Of a DNA stretch of 64,000 nucleotides, positions 9,315-20,324 are shown in pieces. The notes below the pieces were generated by a model, which saw only the letters and a list, made by a program, of their open reading frames with translations, was not told the DNA's origin and searched no databases. The stretch spans positions 1,053,634 through 1,117,633 of the forward strand of contig CAJNDS010002524.1 of assembly GCA_905221605.1 (NCBI GenBank). The letters run 5' to 3'. The position numbers were made by a program, and so were the translations under genes. Numbering within the stretch: position 1 is the first letter of the stretch; each line of letters opens with the position of its first letter. This DNA is from Symbiodinium natans. Lineage: Eukaryota; Sar; Dinophyceae; Suessiales; Symbiodiniaceae.

Positions 9315-12300
9315 ATGCCTTCCTTAGTTTCCGCCATTCTAGGTAGTTTCGCTGCTGCGCGGCCGCCGCCGCGCCGAGCCGGCGAGACTTTCGACGAGCA
9401 GCTCTCGCGAGCCTTTGGTGACTCCGAGGAGTCTCAAGGGTCACGGCAGCGTGGCCGCTACAAAACGTCTGCCACAGTGGCGCAGAGGAGGGAATGGTTG
9501 AAAGCTCTGCAAACCCTGCGGGAGCAAAGGCAAGCTGCAGGCCACCAAGGCCTTGGGCCTGCGTTGAGTGAGTTCATCTGGCGTGAATGGCCAGCCACCA
9601 GAGAGAATCGGCAAGAATATGAACGTGTCCGTAAAATGTGCTACAACCTGCTGAATGAGGAAACATGGCGACGCCTGTCCACGCCAAAGGCGTTGGCCAG
9701 TCAAGGCAGTGACCGGAAGAGACGCAGGGTGTGTGGCGGAGGTCGGCGGCCTTTAGCTGAAGATGTCAGCTTTGAGTTGTACCAGTGGTTTATTGACACC
9801 GCAACTAGCATGCAGCTATCCAGAGTCGGTTCTGCTGAGATGTGTCTGAAGTACATGCAGCGGGGAGGTGTTCTCTAAACCCTAAACTTTAAACCCTATA
9901 AACCCTAAACCCTCAAGGCCAGGAGAGATAGAAATTGTATGTGATTCATTACAGCAGCTCGTACAATAATCCTGCCCCTCCAGCCCCAGCCCCTCCAGCC
10001 CTCCAGCCAGCCTCCAGGCCAAGCCTCATGCCCTCCAGCCCTCCAGCCCCTCCAACCCCTCCAGCCCCTCCAGCCCTCCAGCCCCTCCAACTTTCCAGCC
10101 CCTCCAGCCCCCCAGCCACCCCAAAAGCAAATAAGAAAACTCGCTCAAAACTTTCGCCCAGAACCCGCCCCAAAACTTTCGCCCAAAACCCGGCCAAAAC
10201 TCCGGACACAAACCCTATACATTTCTAAGAACCTTGAACCCTAAACCCTAAACCATCAGGTACAGAACATCAAGGGCCGTGTGACGAGCCGCATGCTGGA
10301 ACTCCAGGCCAAAGTCATCCTGCAAGACTTACAAGAAGTGCTACAGCTTCGACGCGAGGCTGGGGAGTGGGATGGCGGAATCGACGCTTTCCCGAAGATC
10401 GATCTGAACTGGGTCGCACGTTGGCGCAAGAGGCAGCGCGTCAGTTGGCGCTGCAAGACTGTGTGCTACAAAGTCAGCAGAGCTAAGCTCAAGGCTCGCC
10501 TCGGCGTACTCTGGCGGAACTGCATACGACTTCTGGCGCTGCATAGGCATTTTTTCGGCCCTGACCGCCTCAGATTTCGATCCTACGATCAAAAACCGAT
10601 GTGGTTTAACTCCGTCGGGTCCTCAAAAACCCTGGCTGTGAAAGGTGCAAAAGATGTTGCGGTCAGAGAAAATTTTCATGCAACAAGATGCCGGTTCACC
10701 GCGATGACAAAAAGTGTCGACAAGGTGGCGTCCGAGACCATGCAAGATGTGCGTGCCAGATCGTCAAACACTGGCGACCCCAGGTCTATCGCCATTCTGT
10801 TCAAGGCTGATGAGGGCAGTCGCGTGAAAGCCGCCTTGGAGGTGCCAGAGGCCACCTTGGTGCAGACCGCGCCGAAGGGCAGCTACCGGGTGCCACAAGT
10901 GCTGGAGTTCTTGAAGTGGGACTTAGGCAAGCCAGGACGTGATGATGGCAGCCAGTGCGAGGTGGTGGTCCTGGACTGGTTCTCTGCCCACTTGGATCCA
11001 GAAGTCGATGCTCTCATCAAGGCCTGCTGTTTGACTGAGGACTTTCTTTGAGGTTCATTTGAATACTATTTGAGGTACAAGTGAAGTCTTAAAGTTGTGA
11101 TTTGAGCTACATCTGAAGTTTTTTTCTATGTGTTTGAAGTTTTGAACAAAGTTCCAGCCCGTGCAGGAAAGGGGCCACGTCCCGCTGAAGTTGGGGGGCG
11201 GCTCGACGCCGTGGGTGGCTGTGTTAGACACTCATTGCCACGCAGCCTTTCAGAAGAACTACGAAGCGGCCGAGCAACATGATGCCGCTGTGCAGTTGAG
11301 ATGCGGACGCACGCTTCCATGCACATCACGACAAACAGTCCTGACCAGGGCCGTGGCTTGCTGGAGAGACTTGAACCATGCGCGGTTTTCAGAAGTCGGC
11401 TGGAAGGCTGATGGCTTCACACTGGCCCTGGACGGCAGCGAAGACAGCTGCATCTCCAGGGTGTGCCGCCCGTTCTGGGAGGAGCTCGAGATGCCGCAAG
11501 TACGTGAACAACTTTTGCTAGAGGTTGCAGAGGCTGTTGAAAGTGGGCAAATCCGCAGCTGGTGGCAGTACTCAGAGCTTCTGGAGGACTACGACGCACA
11601 CGAGGGTCTTCAGGAAGGCCTCGAGTGCAACCCGGAGGCTTTGCTTGAGGAGCACGAGGACGCCGAAGCAGAGGATGGTGCCGCGACTCCGCAAAACATG
11701 TCTGACGAGGAGCTTCCCGAGGAGAGCGTTGCAGTTCCATTGCAAGTGGACCCGGTCTCAGAGGCAAGCGCCCAGATTGCCACAGAGAACGACGGGTCTC
11801 ACATGGAGGCCTTGCTGTCAATGCGAGAGCAGGCCAAAGCAGTAGAGGACATGGCCACGATCCGCTTCCTCGACCAGCGCATTGCAGATGTGTCGAAGCT
11901 GCAGTCACGTCCAAGCTCTGGCATAAGCGTTCATCTCCGACAGAAGGCCATCGAGAGAAAGCAACAGGAGGCGGCTGCGCGGTGTCAACAAGAAGCTGAA
12001 CGCCAGCCCCTTCGTGCACTGCAGCAAGAAGAACGGACTGCCAAAATGAAGCTAGAGGCAGCTAAAGCAGAGAAATCTGTGGCACAAGCTTCTGCTCAGC
12101 AGAAACTGGAGGAAGCTCGTGCTGCTCGAGAAGCGTTGCAGGCAGCTGCAAAGCAAGCTGCTGAAGAAGAGCGTCTTTGTCGGTTGCATTTTGCTGCCAG
12201 ACTGGCGAATCACGCCCTGTACTTTGCCAAGTGGAAGCCTTGCCAAGACGAGTTGCGTAAGCTGGAGACACTCCTTGCCCGAGCATGTGCCGAAAAGCAG

Positions 12301-12360
12301 GGAGAGAAGACGCTGCCAGTCCCTTGCTTCTGGGAGAGATGCCGCCGGGGTCTGAGTTGA
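9315..12360 (+). CDS. DDE-type transposase (pogo/Tc1-like DDE_1 fold), three exons, about 836 aa
   Basis: It is expected to cut and paste a DNA transposon. Proposed exons are 9315-9869, 10260-11021 and 11167-12360, all joined in phase 0. Exon 1 carries a basic N-terminus and KRRRVCGGGRR. Exon 2 starts with a helical segment and a helix-turn-helix-like IDLNWVARWRKRQRVSW. The catalytic domain follows: first Asp in SYDQKPMWFN (codon 10587-10589), second Asp in VVVLDWFSAHLDPEV (10974-10976), third Asp in GGSTPWVAVLDTHCHAAF in exon 3 (11227-11229). This is a DDD triad with pogo-like spacing. Exon 3 continues with a conserved-looking LPCTSRQTVL and LDGSED, an acidic linker, and an Ala/Glu/Gln coiled coil at about 11935-12190. 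Intron 1 contains a telomere-like compound repeat. Intron 2 has a likely GC donor. All exons are open, so the copy may be intact. Function beyond transposition is not indicated. Confidence 0.75.
9870..10259 (+). other. Transposase intron 1 holding an inverted copy of the 3.2-kb compound repeat
   Basis: Proposed GT (GTTCTC) to AG (ACCATCAG|G). It contains CCCTAAA blocks at both ends, a CCAGCCCCTCCAG minisatellite (about 9970-10120) and the reverse complement of the GGGCGAAAGTTTT module (about 10135-10215). Confidence 0.55.
11022..11166 (+). other. Transposase intron 2 with GC donor and TTTGAAGT motifs
   Basis: The best phase-0 junction is CATCAAG|GCCTGC to CCCGTGCAG|GAAAGG, giving ALIK-ERGHVPLKLGG. 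The body is rich in TTTGAAGT/TTTGAGGT motifs. GC donors are well known in dinoflagellates. Reading through instead meets TGA at 11049. Confidence 0.55.
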
Positions 12361-12562
12361 CCAGGTTCCCTCACTCACAGATTGCTGCCTTCACGTTGGG
12401 GTGCTCTGGGGCGGGTACCAAGCATGTCTTTGTGTTGCAATCGCAGGGCATGCTCCTGGTCAAGTGCAACTGTCCGTGCTTCTAGTTTAGGAGTCTGCGC
12501 GTAGTTGTAAGGTCTCAGAAGTATCGTGAGATCTTGTTGCTTCTTCCTAAAACAGAGGGTAC

Positions 12563-12994
12563 ATGTGGTGGGCTTCGGACTTTCCCAAAAAATCAAATCC
12601 ATTGAGCCCTCTATATCTTCCACCTGACCCCTCCGACCTAGGCAAGGAGATGGTGGCTGTGAACCCTGCTGCCAACAGGGGCGACCAGCGGGCCTATGCT
12701 TCCCAGAACTTTGCGTGGCGCCTGTTGGGGAAAACCCCAGAACAAGCAACTCCGCTTGATGCGGCTCCGTCCGTGCTTTTGTCCAGATTGCTGGAGCACA
12801 CGTGCCCTGGATACGGGGCTGTGCTTGGCAAACGTTATGGGGCGAAACAGCTCTTGATCGAGCAAGAATGGATTGCAGACTTGGCATTTCTAGCTGGAGT
12901 GTACAGGTACAGCCGGATCGCTGGGGATGCTTACCCATGCGGCTTGCACACCTGGCCTTGTACAGCCGCCTGGTGGACCAGAGCCCCGAAGTGA
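12563..12994 (+). CDS. Hypothetical ORF, 143 aa
   Basis: The frame is open from ATG 12563 to TGA at 12992. The middle reads like a real soluble protein (FAWRLLGKTPEQATPLDAAP, LLSRLLEHTCPGYGAVLGKR) with a Trp-rich end. It lies downstream of the transposase on the same strand. No family is recognised. It could be an exon, since the first 15 residues and the last 20 are of poorer quality. Confidence 0.35.
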   Translation: MWWASDFPKKSNPLSPLYLPPDPSDLGKEMVAVNPAANRGDQRAYASQNFAWRLLGKTPEQATPLDAAPSVLLSRLLEHTCPGYGAVLGKRYGAKQLLIEQEWIADLAFLAGVYRYSRIAGDAYPCGLHTWPCTAAWWTRAPK

Positions 12995-13080
12995 AAGAAA
13001 CATGGGCTCCTTGTGCCTTGTGTCGTGATTGTAGAACCATTCAGCCCCATAAGGGCCCCCAGGGCTCGCCCGGGACTTAG

Positions 13081-13370
13081 GGTTGAAGGTCAGGGTTTAG
13101 GGTTTAAGGGTAGAAAGGGGACATGTGACTGATATTAGGGTGCTAGGGTTTTTTGATCTCAGATCTTGGGGCTGAAGCGATTGAGATGACCTTCAATGTA
13201 GCTTCCCGAAGATGGCACCCAGATTATCCCGAGCTTTTGCCAAGCTAGTTTAGCTGCTCTAATCGCTTTGGTTCTCTGGCCGGATCCCTGTGGAGCGCCT
13301 TGGAGAATATTTCAGGCCTGCCATCTGGCAAGCAAAAAACTTGAGAACATCGCGAGATCGCAGACCCCAA
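13081..13370. other. Non-coding spacer
   Basis: A short degenerate TTTAGGG block (13078-13106) is followed by unique sequence in which I see no ORF or structured repeat. Confidence 0.5.
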
Positions 13371-13429
13371 TAATTCAGCATAGTCTAATAATACCCCTTT
13401 TCACATTATTCCTCAGTTTTGCCTTCATC

Positions 13430-13930
13430 CCTCCCCAACTTTTCTGAGCAAAACGCACAAGAAAACACGAGGAGGGAATAACAGATGACAAAGATAAGTG
13501 CCCACACCCAGTCTCACTGCATGCATCCTCTAATCCTCTCTTCTTTCTCTTCTGTGGTTCTCTTCTTGCAGAATGAAAATTTAAGAACACAAACCAATTT
13601 CACTACATTCATCCTCCCTCTTCCCTCTGCTCTCTCCCTTCTAGCTTTTGTCTCTTCTTGTTTTCTTGCCGAAGAGAGAATGCATAGCACTAGATGAGCG
13701 AAGCACATGGACGAGAAGAGAGAGAAGCAAGTACTTGTTTGTTCTGAGTTCCTCTGTTCCCTTCCTTTGCATTCTTTAGTCCTTCCCCTCCGTTCCAACT
13801 TTTCTGTTCCTTCTTTCTTAAGAAGGTAAATACAAGGACGAAGACGGTTCCCCTGTCCACTTGCGCATGTTCTTTTGGTCTACCCATTCAGCTAGAAAGG
13901 AACAGACAACAGGGGGAAACACAAGGAACT
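13430..13930. repeat. Dispersed repeat R1, copy 2
   Basis: Shared blocks with 15915-16440 include GGAATAACA(A/G)ATGA, AGATAAGTGCCC/AGATAAGCGCCC, the TTTAAGAACACAAACCAAT block, GAGAGAATGCATA, and GAGAGAGAAGCAAGTACTTG. They occur in the same order with indels. Confidence 0.8.
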
Positions 13931-14027
13931 AACAAGAGTGTCTGGTGCTTGACCGCACCCTGGTCCCTTGCTCTCAAAGGGCTACTGTATACTTTGCACA
14001 CAAACTCCAACATCGAACCTCAAGGCT

Positions 14028-15064
14028 TTATGGCCTTTCTGACGCGGGCACATACGCATGAAACTTCTTCAGCTTCGGGAAGTTTACTCGCTTAACCAAC
14101 TTCCCGTACTCACAGTACGCAGTTTGTCGAAGCAAAGGTGCTCGCAGGGGTATTTTCATCTTCGTATAGCCGTCCGCACTGTGAGCGTGATAGAACCCAA
14201 TCTTGCCACCCGGCCCGAGTCGCACGTGCGATGGTCTCCGCTGTTTGGTCAAGCCACCACAAACGCCACGCTTGTTGCAAAGGTCCAAAGCCGCCTGCCT
14301 GGCAGAGAAGTGTTCATCTTTGGTACCCTCGCAGAATTTCGTCATGCAGTTCGCAATGGCATCTTCCAACGCATCAAAAGATTGAAACTGACCACGTCGA
14401 CAAAAGGACTCGGCAGCGCGAAGCACCCCAGGCAGATTAACAGTGGTGATCCCTGTTTGTCTGTACGCTTTAGATCTCCGCGAGCTCAAGATGATGTTCG
14501 TGAACTCCTTCTTGTCTTTGGCTTTCAGCAACTTCATTGCAACCCCCCTGGGACTTTGCATGTATCTGACGGCAAAACAAATCGCGACAGACCAATAATC
14601 AGAACGAGCTTGTTTGACCACATCTTGTAGCTCCAGTGAAACAGCGTCTCTGAATCTGTCGATGTGACAGAAGCGGGTTGTGACATGGCTTCAAGGATCT
14701 CATTCAGCTTCGGAATGCTGTAGAACCTTTGTGGCAGGCATGCCTTTCCCAACCAAGGTCTTGGATGGCCCTGCTCTCTGCCAGAGTGTAGCTTGCGCAA
14801 AAGATATTCGAAGTCTTCGATGCACAGCCCAATGCCACGCCAAGTCCTGTGACGGCTTATTTGTGGCAGGAAACGACCATTGCAAGAGCCCGAACGTTTC
14901 TTCATTCCACCCACGCCAGAACAGCCACCCTGTCTTGCGCCGTTTATAACTTTCCCGTGGGAACACTTCTTGCACAGACCTCGTCGTGACAGATTGTAAA
15001 CGCCAGCGCGACGTACACCCTGGAGTCCACAGCTCTTGCATGTTGTCCATTGCGCATACGGCAT
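14028..15064 (-). pseudogene. Broken or spliced gene with paired-cysteine N-terminus
   Basis: On the minus strand two good frames abut. The 5' part (15064 down to about 14670) begins MPYAQWTTCKSCGLQG and carries CKSCG and, 17 residues later, CKKC, a treble-clef or zinc-ribbon-like pair, then basic and aromatic sequence up to LNEILEAMS. The 3' part, in another frame (about 14690 down to 14028), continues with FRDAVSLELQDVVKQARSDY and ends YVPASERP. The second frame has an in-frame TGA just upstream of the overlap (about 14695). Either a frameshift near 14660-14700 or a very short intron separates the two halves. Transposon-related origin is possible; I recognise no family. Confidence 0.5.
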
Positions 15065-15404
15065 TGTTTCTTAACGCCCAGAAAGAGAAGTCACGGTAGT
15101 TAAAACAGCTACAATACAGGCAGTGCAAAGCGAGGGTATGGCTGGGGTGTTGTATTGTGAGGCGACGTCTTAAAAAAGGGGCCGTTGTGTTACATGCAAC
15201 ATCCGAAGACCATCAAGACTGCGACTCACGCCTTGTGCTGAAACTTTCGGCCGTTACGTTTGGGCTCTGCGAGACTGAGCCAAGAGAAACTGTAGCGACT
15301 GTGTACATCCTCAACAAGCCTTAAAACCTACCGTAGCTCTTTCCCACAAGGATCCCTGCCCCTCTTTGCAACAAATGCTGCTTCAGGCAGCAAAGCTTTG
15401 CGCT
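15065..15404. other. Spacer without recognisable feature
   Basis: Unique sequence; no convincing ORF, repeat or RNA gene seen. Confidence 0.4.
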
Positions 15405-15900
15405 TTGTCTCTTTGGAGGGGAACTTAGACACAAAGTCCTAGGGACCAGGGCCTGCAGTTTGTTTCTAGAACTGAGACCAGAAATCTTAGGGGCCAGGGC
15501 TTGCGATTTGTCTCTTTGGAGGAGAACTGAGACCAGACATCTTAGGGACCAGGGCTTGCGTCGCTTTGAGAAGAGCTGAGACCAAAACTCTTGGGGACCA
15601 GGGCTTGCGATTTGACTTTTGGAGCAAATATTGACCCCAAAATCTTAGAGACCAGGGCTTATGATTTGACTCTTTGGAAATTTGAACCCAACATCTTAGG
15701 GACCAGGGCTTGCGATTTGACTCTTTGGAGCAAATATTGAACCCAAAATCTTAGGGACCAGGGCTTGCGATTTATCTCTTTGGTCAATCGAAAAATCTTA
15801 GGGCTAGGGCTTGCGATTTGACCCTTTGGATTAAAAGTTGAACCCACTATCTCAGACCCTTTGGAGGAAAAACCCAACACTTTAGGGTCCAGGGCTTGCG
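15405..15900 (+). repeat. 55-bp satellite, diverged array (array 1)
   Basis: About nine diverged units around GACCAGGGCTTGCGATTTG and CTCTTTGGAG, with AACCCAA and ATCTTAGG between them. Units vary in length and sequence. This is the same family as the homogeneous array at 19196-20300. Confidence 0.85.
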
Positions 15901-15914
15901 AAGCAAGCTAGATA

Positions 15915-16440
15915 ACAACAAGAAAAAGAAAGAGGAAGCCACGAGCAGAATGTACAAGAAACACACAAGGAAGGAATAACAAATGATAAAGATAAGCGCC
16001 CTTTCTCAGTCTCACTGCATTCATCCTCCATGCGGTTCTCTTGTTACAGAATGAAGATTTAAGAACACAAACCAATCTCACCACATTCATCCTCCCTCTT
16101 CTCTCTGCTCTCTCCCTTCTAGCTGTTGTCTCGTCCTGTTTTTCTTATGGAGGAGAGAATGCATAACATTAGATGAGCGACGCGCATGGACGGGAAGAGA
16201 GAGAAGCAAGTACTTGTTTGTTGCAGACGGTAGCCCTACTCTCCCCTAGGGCAGGGATGAGTTCCCCTGTTCCCGTCCTTTTGCCTTCTTTAATCTCTCC
16301 CCTGCGTTCCAACTTTTCCGTTCCTTCGTTTAAGGAGAAAGAAGGGGGTATATACAAGGACGAAGACGGTTCCCCTGTGCCCCTGTCCAGCATGAGCTTT
16401 TGATCTTCCCATTCAGCGAGAAAGGAACAGACGATAAGAG
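15915..16440. repeat. Dispersed repeat R1, copy 3
   Basis: A second copy of the 13430-13930 sequence in the same orientation, including the block around GAGAGAATGCATAACATTAG and the pyrimidine-rich ATCCTCCCTCTT blocks. Confidence 0.85.
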
Positions 16441-17400
16441 GAAAACAACAAACCTTTGACTAACCTGCGGTTCTTTCAGGAGAAGAAGGAGTCGGATAAC
16501 AGGAGAAGAACAAGGAAGAGGTAAACGTGCAAATATGTCACTCTTCTATTTACACACTCTCCTCATCTCTCCTTTCTTCCCTTTCTTGCCTGTTGGAGAA
16601 GAAATGAGGAAGAAAATAAACCAAGAACTAATGGGGAGACGCCCTGATTCATTCTCACCGCCTTCATCCATCCTCTCCTCTGCTCTCTTATCTTGCTCTC
16701 TTATCTCTCTTCTCGGGCTCTGTTCTTGCCGGAAAGCAAGATGAATGTCCAAGAACCCAAGATCATCTCGTTACCTTCGTCCTCGCTCTCATCTCTTCTC
16801 GCTTTTTCTCTGCTCTTTGCTTTTCTTACGGAGGAGAGAATTGCAAACAGTCTCGCGGAGTCGGATTTGGGGCTGCACGCGTGCGCGTGAGGGTCTCCCC
16901 CCACAAACACCTCAACGAAAGAAAGAACGAAAGAAAGAACGAAAGAAAGAACGAAAGAAAGAACGAAAGAAAGAACGAAAGAAAGAACGAAAGAAAGAAC
17001 GAAAGAAAGAAGAAAGACAAAAAAAGAAAGAAGGAAAGCACAAAGAAAAACAAACAAGGAAAGCAGGCAGCTGCTCGTTGCAAAGGGGGTCTCGGCTCCC
17101 CCTAGTGCAGGCCTGAGTTCCCTTGTTCCCTCCATTTTGTCACATGGACGAGAAGGGAGAGAAGCAGGCAGTTGTGTTGCAAAAAGTGGCCCCTCCCAGG
17201 GCTGAGTTCCCCTGTTCCCTCCAGTTTGTCTGCAATCCACCCCCCCTGAGTTCCAACAGTTCTGTTCAGATAGGACAAAACGGCTCCCCTGTTCATTTGT
17301 GCGCAGCGAGAAGGAACAGACAACAAGAGGAATACACCAAGGAATGAACAAAAGTGTTTTTTCGTTTTTCTTATCGAGGAGAGAAAGGGGTCGGAGAACA
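16441..17400. repeat. Dispersed repeat R1, further copies with purine and pyrimidine tracts
   Basis: Successive diverged R1-like segments, each with a GGAGAGAA block, a CTCTTCTCTC-type pyrimidine run and a GAGTTCCC(T)TGTTCCC block. The 16828-17130 part matches the first 200 bases of the window. Long minus-strand frames here (for example 17351 to 16701) translate repeat tracts and are not taken as genes. Confidence 0.75.
16912..17010 (+). repeat. GAAAGAAAGAAC 12-bp tandem array
   Basis: About eight nearly perfect 12-bp units inside an R1 copy. The homologous place in the copy at 1-200 has only a single short run. Confidence 0.9.
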
Positions 17401-17622
17401 GGAGAAGGACAAAGAACAATTCAATTGTCGTAACTCTCCTCTCATCCCTTTCTTGCCTTTGGGAAGAAGAAAGAAAGAAGGAAAGAATAAACAACAAATT
17501 CTGAGAGGCGCCACTATTCAACCTCACTACCTTCATCCACCCTCGCCTCTCTTCTTCCTCTTCTTTGAATGTTTGTGTAAGGACACAAATCCATCTCACT
17601 ACAAGTTCCTCCCGCTTCTTGG

Positions 17623-17625
<3 letters not shown>

Positions 17626-17688
<63 letters not shown>

Positions 17689-17690
17689 CG
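17626..17690. repeat. TC microsatellite
   Basis: About thirty uninterrupted TC dinucleotides. Confidence 0.95.
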
Positions 17691-17755
17691 CTCTTGTCTC
17701 TTCTTCTTGTTCTTCCTGGGGGCGGCCTTGGGCAAGGGGGGGCTGGAATTTAAGT

Positions 17756-18395
17756 CGCCCTTAAGTTTTTGGAAAACTGAGCTCCCAAAATGACAAATCG
17801 CAAGCAGTGTCCCCCTTAAGTGTTTGGAAAATGGAGCCCCCAAAATGACAAATCGCAAGCAGTGCCCCCTTAAGTTTTGGAAAACAGAACTTCCAAAATG
17901 ACAAATCGCAAGCAGTGTCCCCCTTAAGTGTTCGGAAAACTGAGCTCCCAAAATGACAAATCGCAAGCAGTGTCCCCCTTCAGTTTTTGGAAACGGAGCT
18001 CCCACAAATCGCAAGCTGTGTCCCCCCTCATTTTTTTTTGGTAAGCTGAGCTCCCAAAATGACAAGTCGCAAGCAGTGTCCCCCTGAAGTTTTGGAAAAC
18101 AGAGCTTCCAAAATGACAAATCGCAAGCAGTGTCCCCCTTAAGTGTTTGGACAACTGAGCTCCCAAAATGATGAATCGCAAGCAGTGCCCCCCCTAAAGC
18201 TTTTGGAAACCTGAGCGCCCAAAATGACAATTCGCAAGCAGTGTGCCCCTTAAGCTTTTGGAAAACGGAGCTCCCAAAATGTCAAATCGCAAGCAGTGTC
18301 CCCCGAAAGTTTTTGAAAACGGAGCTCCCAAAATGACAAATCGCAAGCAGTGTCCCCCTTGCTGTAAGTTTTTGGAACACTGAGCTCCCACATAA
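17756..18395 (-). repeat. 55-bp satellite, inverted array (array 2)
   Basis: About twelve units with period 55 (for example TGACAAATCG at 17791 and 17846) carrying ACAAATCGCAAGCAGTGTCC and TGAGCTCCCAAAATG. The reverse complement of arrays 1 and 3 reads CCAAATCGCAAGCC..GTCCCTAAG, so this is a diverged inverted branch of the same family. Confidence 0.85.
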
Positions 18396-19195
18396 ATACT
18401 CAAGGTTAGATAGTTTAGATAGTTTAGGTGGTTTCGGGCCTTTCTACCCTGTCCCCCTGGCCCCCCCCTGGCCCGCCTGGCGCCCCTCGGGTTTTGCCCA
18501 TGGCAAAGAGAAGATGGTACTCGTCTTCGTCTTTCCTCTCTTTCTAAGGAATAGAAGAGACCGGAAGCAAGGAGAGGGACGGACCAAACAAGGCGCAAAG
18601 AAGGTGCATCTCTCCCCTGTCCCTTTTGAATGAGAAAGAACCATTCTTGCTCTTCACAGATAGGTGTCCTCCCACCTTTTCAGGAAATCTCCTTTCCCTT
18701 ATTTTGCTTGTTGAAGCGAAAAAGAACAAGAACAGATAGAAAGAGAGGAAAGGGAAAGAATAAGTAAAGAATAAGTAAAGAGAGGAGCTCTTCACCCCTC
18801 TCTAGCAAATATGTGCTTTTCCTTCTCGGGGTGTGTCGCTTTTTCTCCCTTGAAGATGCAGAAAACGATTGAAAAAAGGACACCCATTCCATCGCCCCTA
18901 TGTATAGAGTGAGATACCATGAGCATCAGCTGGGTTTGCTGCCAATCCAAAACGGTGTCTCTTTAATCGCTTTCTGTGTCTTCAAACGAGCAAAAGGGAT
19001 ACCCCTAAGTGCTTTCTTTTGGGATGTCTTTTTTTGCTTGAAAACACAGAGAACGTAAAAAGGACGCCTGCTTCCATCGCGCATAGAGTGAGATAGAGAG
19101 GCTGAGAATGAGTGAGTGAGAGATACAGGTAGGGACAGGGAAAGAGAGAAAGCTAAAGAAAAAACGAAAGAAAGAAAGATAGCGACAGGGATAGG
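18396..19195. other. Purine/pyrimidine-rich spacer between satellite arrays
   Basis: It contains GATAGTTTAG units (about 18404-18430) resembling the 20.7-23.3 kb array, long AGGAAAGGGAAAG purine runs and GAAAGAAAGAAAG near 19165. I see no gene. Confidence 0.5.
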
Positions 19196-20300
19196 GTTGC
19201 GATTTGGCTCTTTGGAGGAAAACTTGAACCCAAAATCTTAGGGACCAGGGCTTGCGATTTGGCTCTTTGGAGGAAAACTTGAACCCAAAATCTTAGGGAC
19301 CAGGGCTTGCGATTTGGCTCTTTGGAGAAAAACTTGAACCCAAAATCTTAGGGACCAGGGCTTGCGATTTGGCTCTTTGGAGGAAAACTTGAACCCAAAA
19401 TCTTAGGGACCAGGGCTTGCGATTTGGCTCTTTGGAGGAAAACTTGAACCCAAAATCTTAGGGACCAGGGCTTGCGATTTGGCTCTTTGGAGGAAAACTT
19501 GAACCCAAAATCTTAGGGACCAGGGCTTGCGATTTGGCTCTTTGGAGGCAAACTTGAACCCAACATCTTAGGGACCAGGGCTTGCGATTTGGCTCTTTGG
19601 AGGAAAACTTGAACCCAAAATCTTAGGGACCAGGGCTTGCGATTTGGCTCTTTGGAGGAAAAATTGAACCCAAAATCTTAGGGACCAGGGCTTGCGATTT
19701 GGCTCTTTGGAGGAAAACTTGAACCCAAAACCTTAGGGGACCAGGGCTTGCGATTTGGCTCTTTGGAGGAAAACTTGAACCCAAAATCTTAGGGACCAGG
19801 GCTTGCGATTTGGCTCTTTGGAGGAAAACTTGAACCCAAAATCTTAGGGACCAGGGCTTGCGATTTGGCTCTTTGGAGGAAAACTTGAACCCAAAATCTT
19901 AGGGACCAGGGCTTGCGATTTGGCTCTTTGGAGGAAAACTTGAACCCAAAATCTTAGGGACCAGGGCTTGCGATTTGGCTCTTTGGAGGAAAACTTGAAC
20001 CCAAAATCTTAGGGACCAGGGCTTGCGATTTGGCTCTTTGGAGGAAAACTTGAACCCAAAATCTTAGGGACCAGGGCTTGCGATTTGGCTCTTTGGAGGA
20101 AAACTTGAACCCAAAATCTTAGGGACCAGGGCTTGCGATTTGGCTCTTTGGAGGAAAACTTGAACCCAAAATCTTAGGGACCAGGCTTGCGATTTGGCTG
20201 TTTGGAGGAAAACTTGAGCCGCCAGGGCTTGCGATTTGGCTCTTTGGAGGAAAACTTGAACCCAAAATCTTAGGGACCAGGCCTTGCGATTTAGTGCTTT
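19196..20300 (+). repeat. 55-bp satellite, homogeneous array (array 3)
   Basis: About twenty units of 55 bp, most identical, with GCGATTTGGCTCTTTGG, AACTTGAACCC and ATCTTAGGGACCAGGGC. Exact period is seen from GATTTGGCTC at 19201 and 19256. Units degenerate only at the 3' end (20170-20300). Confidence 0.97.
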
Positions 20301-20324
20301 GGGTGAAAACGTGAACTCAGAATC

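Noticed and set aside
10281-11051. Transposase exon 2 as a separate complete gene
   Set aside because: It would start on GTG without ATG, lacks the third catalytic Asp, and joins in phase with the next ORF through a GC-AG intron.
16701-17351. Long minus-strand open frame (216 codons)
   Set aside because: It translates GAAAGAAC and pyrimidine repeats of R1; the protein is a Leu/Ser/Phe low-complexity string.
17514-18230. Minus-strand open frame of 238 codons
   Set aside because: It is the TC microsatellite plus the 55-bp satellite read in one frame; the periodic peptide reflects the satellite period.
19196-20300. Possible CRISPR array
   Set aside because: The 55-bp units are contiguous without variable spacers, and the setting is eukaryotic.
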